In this document: positions 6,190-12,526 of the stretch, piece by piece
How positions within the stretch are numbered: the stretch's first letter is position 1
How the letters are laid out: each line of letters begins with the position of its first letter
Source of the DNA: an uncultured Blautia sp.
Lineage (GTDB): Bacteria; Bacillota; Clostridia; Lachnospirales; Lachnospiraceae
DNA length: 14,953 bases
NCBI GenBank assembly: GCA_934426285.1
Contig: CAKRYE010000047.1
Coordinates: 1-14,953, forward strand
Reading direction: 5' to 3'
Program-made: the position numbers and the translations under genes
The notes under the pieces: model-generated
What the model was told of the DNA's origin: nothing
Seen by the model: only the letters and a program-made list of their open reading frames with translations
Database searches by the model: none

Positions 6190-7934
6190 CCCTCTGAGCT
6201 GTTTTCCCCCGTTTTTTCGATTCCCAGATAAGGAAGTATATTTTCAAAAATACTGCGGATCACCGGTGCTGCAACAGTTCCCCCGTAATAAACTCCTTTT
6301 GGATCATGAATAATACACAAGCCCAGCACCTGAGGATTTTCTGCAGGTGCAAATCCCAGGAAGGAGGAAATATACCGGCAGGAACTTCTGGGCAGTGTCT
6401 GGGAGGTTGCTGTTTTTCCTCCAATGTGATATCCCTGGATCCCGGCATTTTTTCCTGATCCCAGAGAAACAACTTTTTCAAGGATTTCTCTTATTTGTCC
6501 GGAGGTTTCGGAAGAAATAATTCCTTCCTTCACAGGATAAACCAGTTCTTCTGCTTTGGTCTGTTCTCTGTCAGATACTGCAGTTCCAAAATGTGGTGTC
6601 ACACGCCGTCCTCCATTGATCAGAGAACTGACAGTAACAGCCAGCTGAATGGGTGTAATCTGAAAGGACTGCCCAAAGGAAACCGTAGCCAGCTCTACCT
6701 CTCCCATATTTTTTTCCTGGTGCATGATCGTTCCGGCTTCTCCCGGCAGATCTACACCAGTTTTGGTAAGCAGCCCGAATTTCCGGAAATATCTGTAATA
6801 TCTGTCCACTCCCAGCCGAAGACCTACCTGGATAAACACCGGATTACAGGAATTCTGGGCTCCCTCTACAAAATTCTGGGAACCATGACCGGTTCTTTTG
6901 GCGCAGTGGATCCGGCGGTCCTTTACCAGGATATATCCCGGGCAGTAAAACCTGTCATCCACAGATACTACTCCTTCTTCCAGCCCTGCAGCCATTGTTA
7001 TGATCTTGAAGGTAGATCCCGGTTCATAGGTATCATTCAGACAGGGATTTCTCCACATCTGATTCAGACGTTCCTGCTTTTGCTCCTCTGTCATTTCAGC
7101 TGTATCCCCTGGGGTATTCAGCGTAAAAGGATCATTCAGATCAAATTCAGGTACATTGACACAGGCATAAATTTCCCCATTCTGAGGATTCATGATCAGA
7201 ATAGAAACTCTTTCTGCCTGTTTTTCCTCCATTACCTTCAACGCCTCCTGCTGAGCATATTTCTGAATATTAATATCCAGACTTAACCACAGGCTTTTTC
7301 CTTCCTCCGGCTCCTTTCTCCGCTCACCCAGGCTGTCCAGTTCTATGCCTCTGGCATCTGTGGTAGTAAGGATCTTTCCCGGCTTTCCTTTCAATATTTC
7401 ATCGTATTTTACTTCCAGCCCGATAATTCCCTGATTATCCCCTCCTGTAAATCCCAAAACCCTGGAAGCCAGGCTTCCATATGGGTAGTATCGTTTATAA
7501 TCCTCATCCACCTTTACCCCGTCCAGCCTGCATTCCCGGATAGCATCTCCTGTACTTTTATCTACATTGGTCTTTATCCTCTCTATGGAAGAAATTTTTT
7601 CTACTCTTTTCCTTACATCCTCTTCTTTCATTCCCAGCTTTTCTGCCAAAATCCGAATGACCTTCTCCGGATCTTTGATCTGGCTGTGAATAACAGAAAC
7701 TGTACAGACTGTCCGGTTAGAAGCCAATACTTTCCCCCTGGCATCCAGGATAAGTCCCCTAGCTGCCTTAATGTCCCGTTCTCTTTCATGAAGCTCTTCC
7801 GCCCTGTCATAATAGCGCTCAGAACAAAAACACATAAGATAAGCCAGCCTTCCTATAAGCCCTGTCATGATCAGAACACAGCAGAGAAAAACAGTCCAGC
7901 TTTTTTTCTTATGAAATGTCATCAGTTTTTTCAT
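6186..7934 (-). CDS. Class B penicillin-binding protein, SpoVD/FtsI-like, with KTA motif
   Basis: Membrane-anchored D,D-transpeptidase of 582 residues. A basic start is followed by a membrane segment (about 13-36), a dimerisation domain (about 55-205) and a transpeptidase domain (about 240-570). Active-site motifs are YEPGSTFK (Ser307, Lys310) and SCN (362-364). The third motif reads GGKTATSQ (Lys507-Thr-Ala509) instead of the usual KTG; the DNA (AAA ACA GCA) confirms it. There is no PASTA domain, unlike B. subtilis SpoVD. I start at ATG 7934 because AGGGGA lies 6 nt upstream; the ATG at 7961 has no ribosome binding site at normal distance. It is the second of two adjacent class B PBP genes, an arrangement like pbpB-spoVD in B. 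subtilis, so a sporulation (cortex) role is possible but unproven. Confidence 0.85.
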   Translation of the reverse strand: MKKLMTFHKKKSWTVFLCCVLIMTGLIGRLAYLMCFCSERYYDRAEELHERERDIKAARGLILDARGKVLASNRTVCTVSVIHSQIKDPEKVIRILAEKLGMKEEDVRKRVEKISSIERIKTNVDKSTGDAIRECRLDGVKVDEDYKRYYPYGSLASRVLGFTGGDNQGIIGLEVKYDEILKGKPGKILTTTDARGIELDSLGERRKEPEEGKSLWLSLDINIQKYAQQEALKVMEEKQAERVSILIMNPQNGEIYACVNVPEFDLNDPFTLNTPGDTAEMTEEQKQERLNQMWRNPCLNDTYEPGSTFKIITMAAGLEEGVVSVDDRFYCPGYILVKDRRIHCAKRTGHGSQNFVEGAQNSCNPVFIQVGLRLGVDRYYRYFRKFGLLTKTGVDLPGEAGTIMHQEKNMGEVELATVSFGQSFQITPIQLAVTVSSLINGGRRVTPHFGTAVSDREQTKAEELVYPVKEGIISSETSGQIREILEKVVSLGSGKNAGIQGYHIGGKTATSQTLPRSSCRYISSFLGFAPAENPQVLGLCIIHDPKGVYYGGTVAAPVIRSIFENILPYLGIEKTGENSSEG

Positions 7935-7940
7935 CAAAAA

Positions 7941-7946
7941 TCCCCT
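7941..7946 (-). promoter_or_regulatory. Ribosome binding site that decides the start of the second PBP
   Basis: AGGGGA is spaced 6 nt from ATG 7934. It selects this codon over the in-frame ATG at 7961, removing nine residues from the longest reading frame. Confidence 0.6.
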
Positions 7947-8005
7947 GAAGAGAAAAGTCATAGTAATATATGATTTTTCTCCCCAGGGGTATCACTTTAC
8001 TTGTT

Positions 8006-8035
8006 ATTTACAGAATATTTATTTAAAGAATATTT
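8006..8035. repeat. 15-bp imperfect tandem duplication at the first PBP stop
   Basis: ATTTACAGAATATTT (8006..8020) is followed directly by ATTTAAAGAATATTT (8021..8035), 14 of 15 identical. The second copy touches the TAA stop of the FtsI-like PBP gene. It lies in the roughly 100-nt gap between the two PBP genes, which shows no terminator. Confidence 0.6.
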
Positions 8036-10275
8036 TATTCCAGTCCTGCTTCCTCATTGGTAATTCCTTCAGATTCTGCATTGTTATCCTCAGTGGTATC
8101 TGATCCATCGCCCTCAGGGGGTGCAGGTGCATCCAGGTTGGAAACACCATCCTCTGCTGATTCCGTGGCTGTTCCATTCTGTGAAGAAGCTTCCGGAAGA
8201 TTTTCAGACAATTTGTAATTGCCCTGTTCGTCCAGCAGATGTTCACCATTGCTGTCCAGAAGATATCCATTTTCATCTATACGGTTACCATCCCAGTCGA
8301 TCAGATTTCCCTGGGCATCTACCAGCCTGCCATTCTCATCCAGGTTGCTGCCAGTAGTACTCTTCAGATGTCCGGAAAATCCCTCCCATAATTCTGTCTC
8401 AGGAATGGTTCCATCCTCGGATTCATCCGGCTTTACATTCAGATAAGGAAGAAGCTCTGAGAGGATACCCTGGGCAATGTACTGCGGATAAGTACTGTTT
8501 GCCTGTTCCTCTGCATTTGGCTCATCCACAACCACATAAATTACCACTGCCGGATCATCTACCGGGGCAAATCCGATAAAGGATACCAGATATTTATTAT
8601 TTCCACGGGGATATTTCTCTGCAGTACCTGTTTTACCGCCTGAGCTGTAGCCCTGAACCTTGGAATGACGGCTGGTACCCTGCTGTACACTCAGAGCCAT
8701 ATAGCTTCTGATGTCACTGGAAATCCCTGAGGAGATTGTCTGCTTCAGAAGAGTCGGCGTCACGGTTTTGACTGTACTTCCCGCACTGTCAAGAATCTTT
8801 GTCACCAGATGAGGCTGATAGTAATAGCCCCCATTGATAACAGAACACATGGCATTGATCTCCTGGATCATAGTACAGGTAAATCCCTGTCCGAAAGCTG
8901 AGCAGGCCAGCTCTGTCTCACCCATAGACTCCTCTGTATGGATAATGCCGGCACCTTCATTAGGAAGATCGATACCGGTTCTTGTTCCAAAATTAAACAG
9001 ACTCTGGGCTTTTACAAACTGCTTAGCTCCCATTTTTGCACCGATCTGCATCATGGCATCATTACAGGAATTGGCAATTACCTCTCCCAGGGTCTCTGTC
9101 CCATGGGCACTTGGCCATACCGCACATTTGATCAAAGTATCTCCAAAGGTCTGGGATCCGTCACACACAAAGGTGTCAGACTCCTGAATGGCTCCCTTTT
9201 CCAATGCAGAAGCCATAACAATCGGTTTTACAACAGAGCCGGGTTCATAGGCATCTGTGACACAGAAATTACTCCACATGCCATTTAGTGCTTCTACCGT
9301 CTCCTCATCATTCATTGCTTTGATCTGGTCTTCTGAATATATGCCGGAAAGATCTCTGGGATTATTCAGATCATAGCGGTCTCCTCCATCCATGGCAATA
9401 ATCTCACCTGTAGATGGATCTTCCACGATCACACCAATATTCTTGGCTCCCATTGCTTCCTTGAAACCATTCACATATTTCTCTACAATCTGCTGCGCCC
9501 CAATGTCAATACTGGTCTGGATACTCTTTCCATTGGTGGCAGAAATGATGGTCTGTTCCACATCCGAATCATTATTGATATATCCATATTGTCTGCCATC
9601 CACGCCTGTCAGAGTACTGTTATAATATCCCTCAAGACCGCAGTCTGCCACATCACGGTCCAGAGTAAAGCCAATTGTATCACAGGCTGCTTCATTAAAC
9701 GGATAGGTTCTCAGATAATCCTCTTCAAACCAGACGCCCTTGATATTGGCTCTTTCCTTTGCCTGAGACGCACTCAGACCGGAATCCTCGTCTGCTTCCT
9801 CATAAGCCTCAAATTCCTTCTTCTTGTCCATGGAAAGCTGCTTGGTCACAATCTGATACTGACTCTGACTGGTATCGGAATCAGACAGCAGTGAACGGAT
9901 TTTCTCCTCCTCCAGTCCCAGTACCTCCGTAAGAGCCTTGATGGTAGGCTCCACATAATCTTCATCGGAATTCACCGTCTTACAATCCAGGATCACATTG
10001 TAAACCTTATTACTGGTTGCGAGAATATTTCCATTCTTATCATAGATATCTCCTCGCTTGGCAGGCAGAGTCTGGCTTTCATATTTCTGCTGGGCCTGGC
10101 TGAGAACCTGCTTTTTATACTTGCTTCCACTGGTAGCATTAATATAGGTAATTCTTAGTGTTAATGCTACTAAAGCCAGCAATACTAAAGAAAATAGTAT
10201 CACCAGCTTCTTTTTCATGTTATAGTTTATTTTCTTTACGGGCTTTCCCCGCTGTTTTTTCCCTGTATTACTCAA
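8035..10275 (-). CDS. Class B penicillin-binding protein (FtsI/PBP2B-like septal transpeptidase) with D-x-x-G heptad-repeat tail
   Basis: A 746-residue bitopic transpeptidase that cross-links septal peptidoglycan with FtsW. A basic N-terminus leads into a membrane segment (about 22-43). RGDIYDKNGNILA (74-86) opens the dimerisation domain. The transpeptidase domain (about 275-610) has all three motifs: YEPGSVVK (Ser347, Lys350), SCN (403-405) and KTG (548-550). There is no PASTA domain. After residue 620 comes an extra tail of about 125 residues: six DxxG units at 7-residue spacing (646-688, DENGRLV to DEQGNYKL), then an acidic, low-complexity end. I accept TTG 10275 as start because AGGTGAG, overlapping the ftsL stop, lies just upstream; the ATG at codon 20 lacks a ribosome binding site and would trim the basic anchor. 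Position after ftsL matches pbpB/ftsI. Confidence 0.9.
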   Translation of the reverse strand: MSNTGKKQRGKPVKKINYNMKKKLVILFSLVLLALVALTLRITYINATSGSKYKKQVLSQAQQKYESQTLPAKRGDIYDKNGNILATSNKVYNVILDCKTVNSDEDYVEPTIKALTEVLGLEEEKIRSLLSDSDTSQSQYQIVTKQLSMDKKKEFEAYEEADEDSGLSASQAKERANIKGVWFEEDYLRTYPFNEAACDTIGFTLDRDVADCGLEGYYNSTLTGVDGRQYGYINNDSDVEQTIISATNGKSIQTSIDIGAQQIVEKYVNGFKEAMGAKNIGVIVEDPSTGEIIAMDGGDRYDLNNPRDLSGIYSEDQIKAMNDEETVEALNGMWSNFCVTDAYEPGSVVKPIVMASALEKGAIQESDTFVCDGSQTFGDTLIKCAVWPSAHGTETLGEVIANSCNDAMMQIGAKMGAKQFVKAQSLFNFGTRTGIDLPNEGAGIIHTEESMGETELACSAFGQGFTCTMIQEINAMCSVINGGYYYQPHLVTKILDSAGSTVKTVTPTLLKQTISSGISSDIRSYMALSVQQGTSRHSKVQGYSSGGKTGTAEKYPRGNNKYLVSFIGFAPVDDPAVVIYVVVDEPNAEEQANSTYPQYIAQGILSELLPYLNVKPDESEDGTIPETELWEGFSGHLKSTTGSNLDENGRLVDAQGNLIDWDGNRIDENGYLLDSNGEHLLDEQGNYKLSENLPEASSQNGTATESAEDGVSNLDAPAPPEGDGSDTTEDNNAESEGITNEEAGLE
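8212..8340 (-). repeat. Region encoding six D-x-x-G heptads in the FtsI-like PBP tail
   Basis: Codons 646-688 encode DENGRLV, DAQGNLI, DWDGNRI, DENGYLL, DSNGEHLL and DEQGNYKL in a row. Asp and Gly recur every 7 residues with hydrophobic residues after, a pattern suited to repeated beta-hairpins. It lies beyond the transpeptidase domain and is predicted to be outside the membrane. Confidence 0.85.
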
Positions 10276-10278
10276 TCA

Positions 10279-10285
10279 CTCACCT
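10279..10285 (-). promoter_or_regulatory. Ribosome binding site for the TTG start of the FtsI-like PBP
   Basis: AGGTGAG overlaps the TAG stop of the ftsL-like gene and lies 3 nt before TTG 10275. This right-shifted match to the anti-Shine-Dalgarno sequence needs a short gap. The same AGGTGA form precedes mraZ and lgt. It suggests the PBP is translated by coupling with ftsL. Confidence 0.55.
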
Positions 10286-10838
10286 ACTTTATATCCGGTA
10301 TATCCTGATACTGTCTGACATAGCTGTTCCCAGAGGATGAATAGGTTACAGTCTGATCTTCAGAAGGATACTTCATTCCCAGACTTCCCATTGCTTTTTT
10401 CTTGATCAGATTCAGATCCACATTGGAAGTTACCTGACTGTAATATGCATCATTGTCCTCCCTGAGCTGTGAAAGCTCCTCCTCCAGTGCAGCAACCGTA
10501 CTCATCTTCGCTGTGATCTCTGATTTGTATCTGAGATAATTTACTGAACAGAAAAGTATGGCTACACATACAACAGCCAGAAATGCTACAAAAGCCCAGT
10601 TCATACCCAGCGCCCTCTGTCTGTTCTGCTGCGCCTGTTTACTCAGCTGATGCTGTGTTTGAGGGACAGGCTGAGACTGTACCCTGCGGTTTCTGTCTGC
10701 CGCCTGTCTGCTCTGCTGCTTTCTCTCCGGGATTTCATTGAGCCGTCTGACTGTATTTCCATCCACATATGCTCCCCTGTTTACCGGGGTCTGATATCTA
10801 TTTCTTCTTGCCGTTTCAGCCCTAGTCGTTCTCCCCAT
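10284..10838 (-). CDS. ftsL: FtsL-like septum formation protein
   Basis: A 184-residue bitopic protein with the FtsL/DivIC plan. About 80 basic, Gln/Arg-rich cytoplasmic residues precede one membrane segment (80-100). A short coiled coil follows (about 105-135, TVAALEEELSQLREDNDAY), then the end DLNLIKKKAMGSLGMKYP, which resembles the usual FtsL ending. FtsL bridges FtsQ/DivIB and the FtsW-PBP synthase. Sequence is poorly conserved in this family, so the call rests on layout, the end motif and position between rsmH and the FtsI-like PBP. The cytoplasmic part is longer than the few tens of residues typical of model FtsL proteins. It starts 17 nt after rsmH; a purine-rich GGAAAGAGG serves as ribosome binding site. 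Confidence 0.8.
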   Translation of the reverse strand: MGRTTRAETARRNRYQTPVNRGAYVDGNTVRRLNEIPERKQQSRQAADRNRRVQSQPVPQTQHQLSKQAQQNRQRALGMNWAFVAFLAVVCVAILFCSVNYLRYKSEITAKMSTVAALEEELSQLREDNDAYYSQVTSNVDLNLIKKKAMGSLGMKYPSEDQTVTYSSSGNSYVRQYQDIPDIK

Positions 10839-10855
10839 TTTATGCCTCTTTCCAA

Positions 10856-11791
10856 TTAATATACCCTTTCAAAAATCCTGAGCTTCGCGCTTTTGGAACG
10901 CGGATTTTCTTCCATTTCCTGCTCCCCCGGAAGAATTGGTTTTCTGGTGATCACCCGACCCTTTGATTTTTTCCCACATACACAAACAGGAAAATCAGAA
11001 GGACAGGTACATGGATTTTCATTCTTACGGAAAATCGTTTTAACAATCCGATCCTCCAGAGAATGAAAAGTAATAATACAAAGCCGGCCTCCGTCATCCA
11101 GAAGATCGATCATTCCATCCAACGAATCTCGCAGTACATCCAGCTCCCTGTTCAGTTCAATACGAATTGCCTGGAAGGTTCTCTTGGCCGGATGTCCTGA
11201 TTTGACCTGCATCTTCATCGGGATGGACTGCCTGATGATCTCAGTCAGCTCTCCGGTTGTAGTGATCGGCTTTGTCTGCCTTGCTGCAACAATATGTCTG
11301 GCAATATTTTTTGCAAATTTATCTTCACCGTAATCACGAATGATACGGTACAGTTCTCTTTCTTCATAGCCATTGACAATGTCACTGGCTGTCAGCGTCT
11401 GACGCTGATCCATTCTCATATCAAGAGGTGCATCCACACGATAGGTGAAGCCACGCTCCTCATTATCTAACTGGTAGGAAGATACTCCCAAGTCCAGAAG
11501 AATCCCATTGACCTTATGAATCCCCCTTGCTGCCAGTTCCGGTACCATGTAACAATAATTGCTGCGAATGATCGTCGCCTGTTTATAGGCGGCTAACCTC
11601 TCACTCGCAGCAATTATCGCATCCTGGTCCTGATCTATACCAATAAATCTCCCCTTGGCAGAAAGCTTCTTACATACCTCCATGGCATGCCCGGCACCAC
11701 CCAAGGTGCCATCCACGTAGATTCCGTCGGCCTTTACGTCCAAGCCGTCAATGGTTTCCTCCAGCAATACAGATTTGTGTTTAAATTCCAT
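10856..11791 (-). CDS. rsmH: 16S rRNA (cytosine(1402)-N(4))-methyltransferase RsmH
   Basis: S-adenosylmethionine-dependent enzyme that N4-methylates C1402 of 16S rRNA in the decoding centre; formerly MraW. The 311 residues fit the family. Motifs seen: [11 protein letters not shown] (26-36, SAM loop), [13 protein letters not shown] (97-109), [18 protein letters not shown] (200-217) and [10 protein letters not shown] (242-251). Near the end is a Cys cluster ([12 protein letters not shown], 261-272), common in Firmicute members and possibly a metal site. The start is supported by AGGAG 6 nt before the ATG. It is the second gene of the mraZ operon, 64 nt after mraZ. Confidence 0.96.
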   Translation of the reverse strand: MEFKHKSVLLEETIDGLDVKADGIYVDGTLGGAGHAMEVCKKLSAKGRFIGIDQDQDAIIAASERLAAYKQATIIRSNYCYMVPELAARGIHKVNGILLDLGVSSYQLDNEERGFTYRVDAPLDMRMDQRQTLTASDIVNGYEERELYRIIRDYGEDKFAKNIARHIVAARQTKPITTTGELTEIIRQSIPMKMQVKSGHPAKRTFQAIRIELNRELDVLRDSLDGMIDLLDDGGRLCIITFHSLEDRIVKTIFRKNENPCTCPSDFPVCVCGKKSKGRVITRKPILPGEQEMEENPRSKSAKLRIFERVY

Positions 11792-11855
11792 CTCCGTCTC
11801 CTGTCTGGATTTCCCCGCGGGATATCACTTGTGAACAATAACATCTCAAACACCT

Positions 11856-12287
11856 TTATATGACAATTCCCATTTCCTGCATGCTCTCTGCAATACTGTC
11901 CATGTCGTCATAATTACAGTTCTCACTCCACTTCTCTTTGCTCCAGATTTCAATCCTGTTCAGATTTCCAGTCAGGACTACATCCTTATCCAGGCCTGCA
12001 AATTCACGTAATGTCTGAGGCACAAGAATTCGTCCCTGCTTGTCCAGTTCACACATGGCTGCACCGGCAACAAAGAATCGTGAGAAAGTTCTGGCGTTCT
12101 TATTTGTAAGTGGTAAAGCTCTGAGTTTCATTTCAAAGGCCTCCCATTCATCCATCGGATAAATGGAAAGACAACCATCAAGTCCCTTGGTCAGGACAAA
12201 CTCTTCCCCTAAGAGCTCCCTGAATCTGGAAGGGATGATCAGACGCCCCTTAGCATCTATTGTATGATTGTACTCGCCCATGAACAT
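11856..12287 (-). CDS. mraZ: Transcriptional regulator MraZ
   Basis: A 143-residue DNA-binding protein with two SpoVT/AbrB-type half domains, each holding the signature DAKGRLIIPSRFR (11-23) and DKQGRILVPQTLR (82-94). MraZ forms rings and represses its own dcw operon by binding repeated GTG(G)/TGGG elements near its promoter; such a ladder is seen just upstream. I start at ATG 12287, giving MFMGEYNHTIDAKGR as in known family members. An in-frame GTG at 12296 lies inside the AGGTGA ribosome binding site and is rejected. It is the first gene of the main operon. Confidence 0.95.
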   Translation of the reverse strand: MFMGEYNHTIDAKGRLIIPSRFRELLGEEFVLTKGLDGCLSIYPMDEWEAFEMKLRALPLTNKNARTFSRFFVAGAAMCELDKQGRILVPQTLREFAGLDKDVVLTGNLNRIEIWSKEKWSENCNYDDMDSIAESMQEMGIVI

Positions 12288-12292
12288 ATTAC

Positions 12293-12298
12293 TCACCT
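12293..12298 (-). promoter_or_regulatory. mraZ ribosome binding site
   Basis: AGGTGA lies 5 nt before ATG 12287 and includes the alternative GTG (12296..12294). This decides the start in favour of the ATG. Confidence 0.6.
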
Positions 12299-12306
12299 AC
12301 TCTCGT

Positions 12307-12333
12307 GAAGTCTGAATCTCCCCTTCAGGCTTC
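12307..12333 (-). promoter_or_regulatory. Hairpin in the mraZ leader
   Basis: On the minus strand GAAGCCTGAA and TTCAGACTTC pair with nine of ten matches around a 7-nt loop GGGGAGA. The hairpin ends 8 nt before the mraZ ribosome binding site and has no T-tract, so it is not a terminator. It could affect mRNA stability or translation; this is inference. Confidence 0.4.
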
Positions 12334-12354
12334 CGGGTGGTAATGGTTTCATCT

Positions 12355-12400
12355 GCCACTGTTCCCCCATTTGCCACCACTAATCACCACTTTCTACCAC
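12355..12400 (-). promoter_or_regulatory. MraZ operator: five-step GTGGT/TGGG repeat ladder
   Basis: On the minus strand GTGGT begins at 12400, 12390 and 12380, ATGGG at 12370, and AGTGG at 12360. The TGG core recurs at exactly 10-bp steps four times, then at 11. Known MraZ sites are direct repeats of TGGGN separated by 5 nt in E. coli and AAAGTG-type repeats in mycoplasmas. The ladder lies just after the predicted transcription start, where a bound MraZ ring would block initiation. Confidence 0.75.
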
Positions 12401-12410
12401 TTATGTAACA

Positions 12411-12439
12411 ATAATAAACTATTTATGTGGAAAAAACAA
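12411..12439 (-). promoter_or_regulatory. Predicted promoter of the mraZ (dcw) operon
   Basis: TTGTTT (12439..12434) and TATTAT (12416..12411) are separated by 17 bp. The start should be near 12404, giving a leader of about 117 nt that contains the GTGGT ladder and the hairpin. It lies between the lgt terminator and mraZ, where the main operon promoter is expected. Confidence 0.65.
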
Positions 12440-12508
12440 GAGCTAAACCAATATTTTTTATTCTGTTTCTATCCACAAAAAAAAGCTCTTTTCAGAGCTT
12501 TTTCCACA
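12426..12508. promoter_or_regulatory. Cluster of three DnaA-box-like 9-mers around the mraZ promoter
   Basis: TTTTCCACA occurs on the + strand at 12500..12508 and on the minus strand at 12434..12426, both fitting the relaxed DnaA-box form TTWTNCACA. CTATCCACA at 12469..12477 differs by one base from the strong box TTATCCACA. One box overlaps the -35/spacer of the mraZ promoter. The region is AT-rich, so chance matches are possible. Confidence 0.4.
12477..12503 (-). terminator. Intrinsic terminator after lgt
   Basis: On the minus strand AAAAAGCTCT and AGAGCTTTTT form a perfect 10-bp stem closed by a GAAA tetraloop, followed by a run of eight T (12484..12477, partly in the stem). It begins 23 nt after the lgt stop and separates the ychF-lgt unit from the mraZ operon. 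Confidence 0.88.
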
Positions 12509-12526
12509 TATATATTGATCTGTATT

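Noticed and set aside
6495..7286. Open frame of 263 codons on the + strand
   Set aside because: It lies wholly antisense to the SpoVD-like PBP, whose motifs are intact. The translation is rich in Ser, Ile, Phe and His without domain features, as expected of an antisense shadow.
11792..11855. Promoter or terminator between mraZ and rsmH, including the palindrome CCCGCGGG
   Set aside because: TTGAGA/GATATC at 17 bp is a poor promoter match, and the 8-bp palindrome has no loop or T-tract. Nothing beyond the rsmH ribosome binding site is supported.
12288..12296. GTG start for mraZ three codons upstream
   Set aside because: The GTG lies within the AGGTGA ribosome binding site, and the family begins at MFMGEY.
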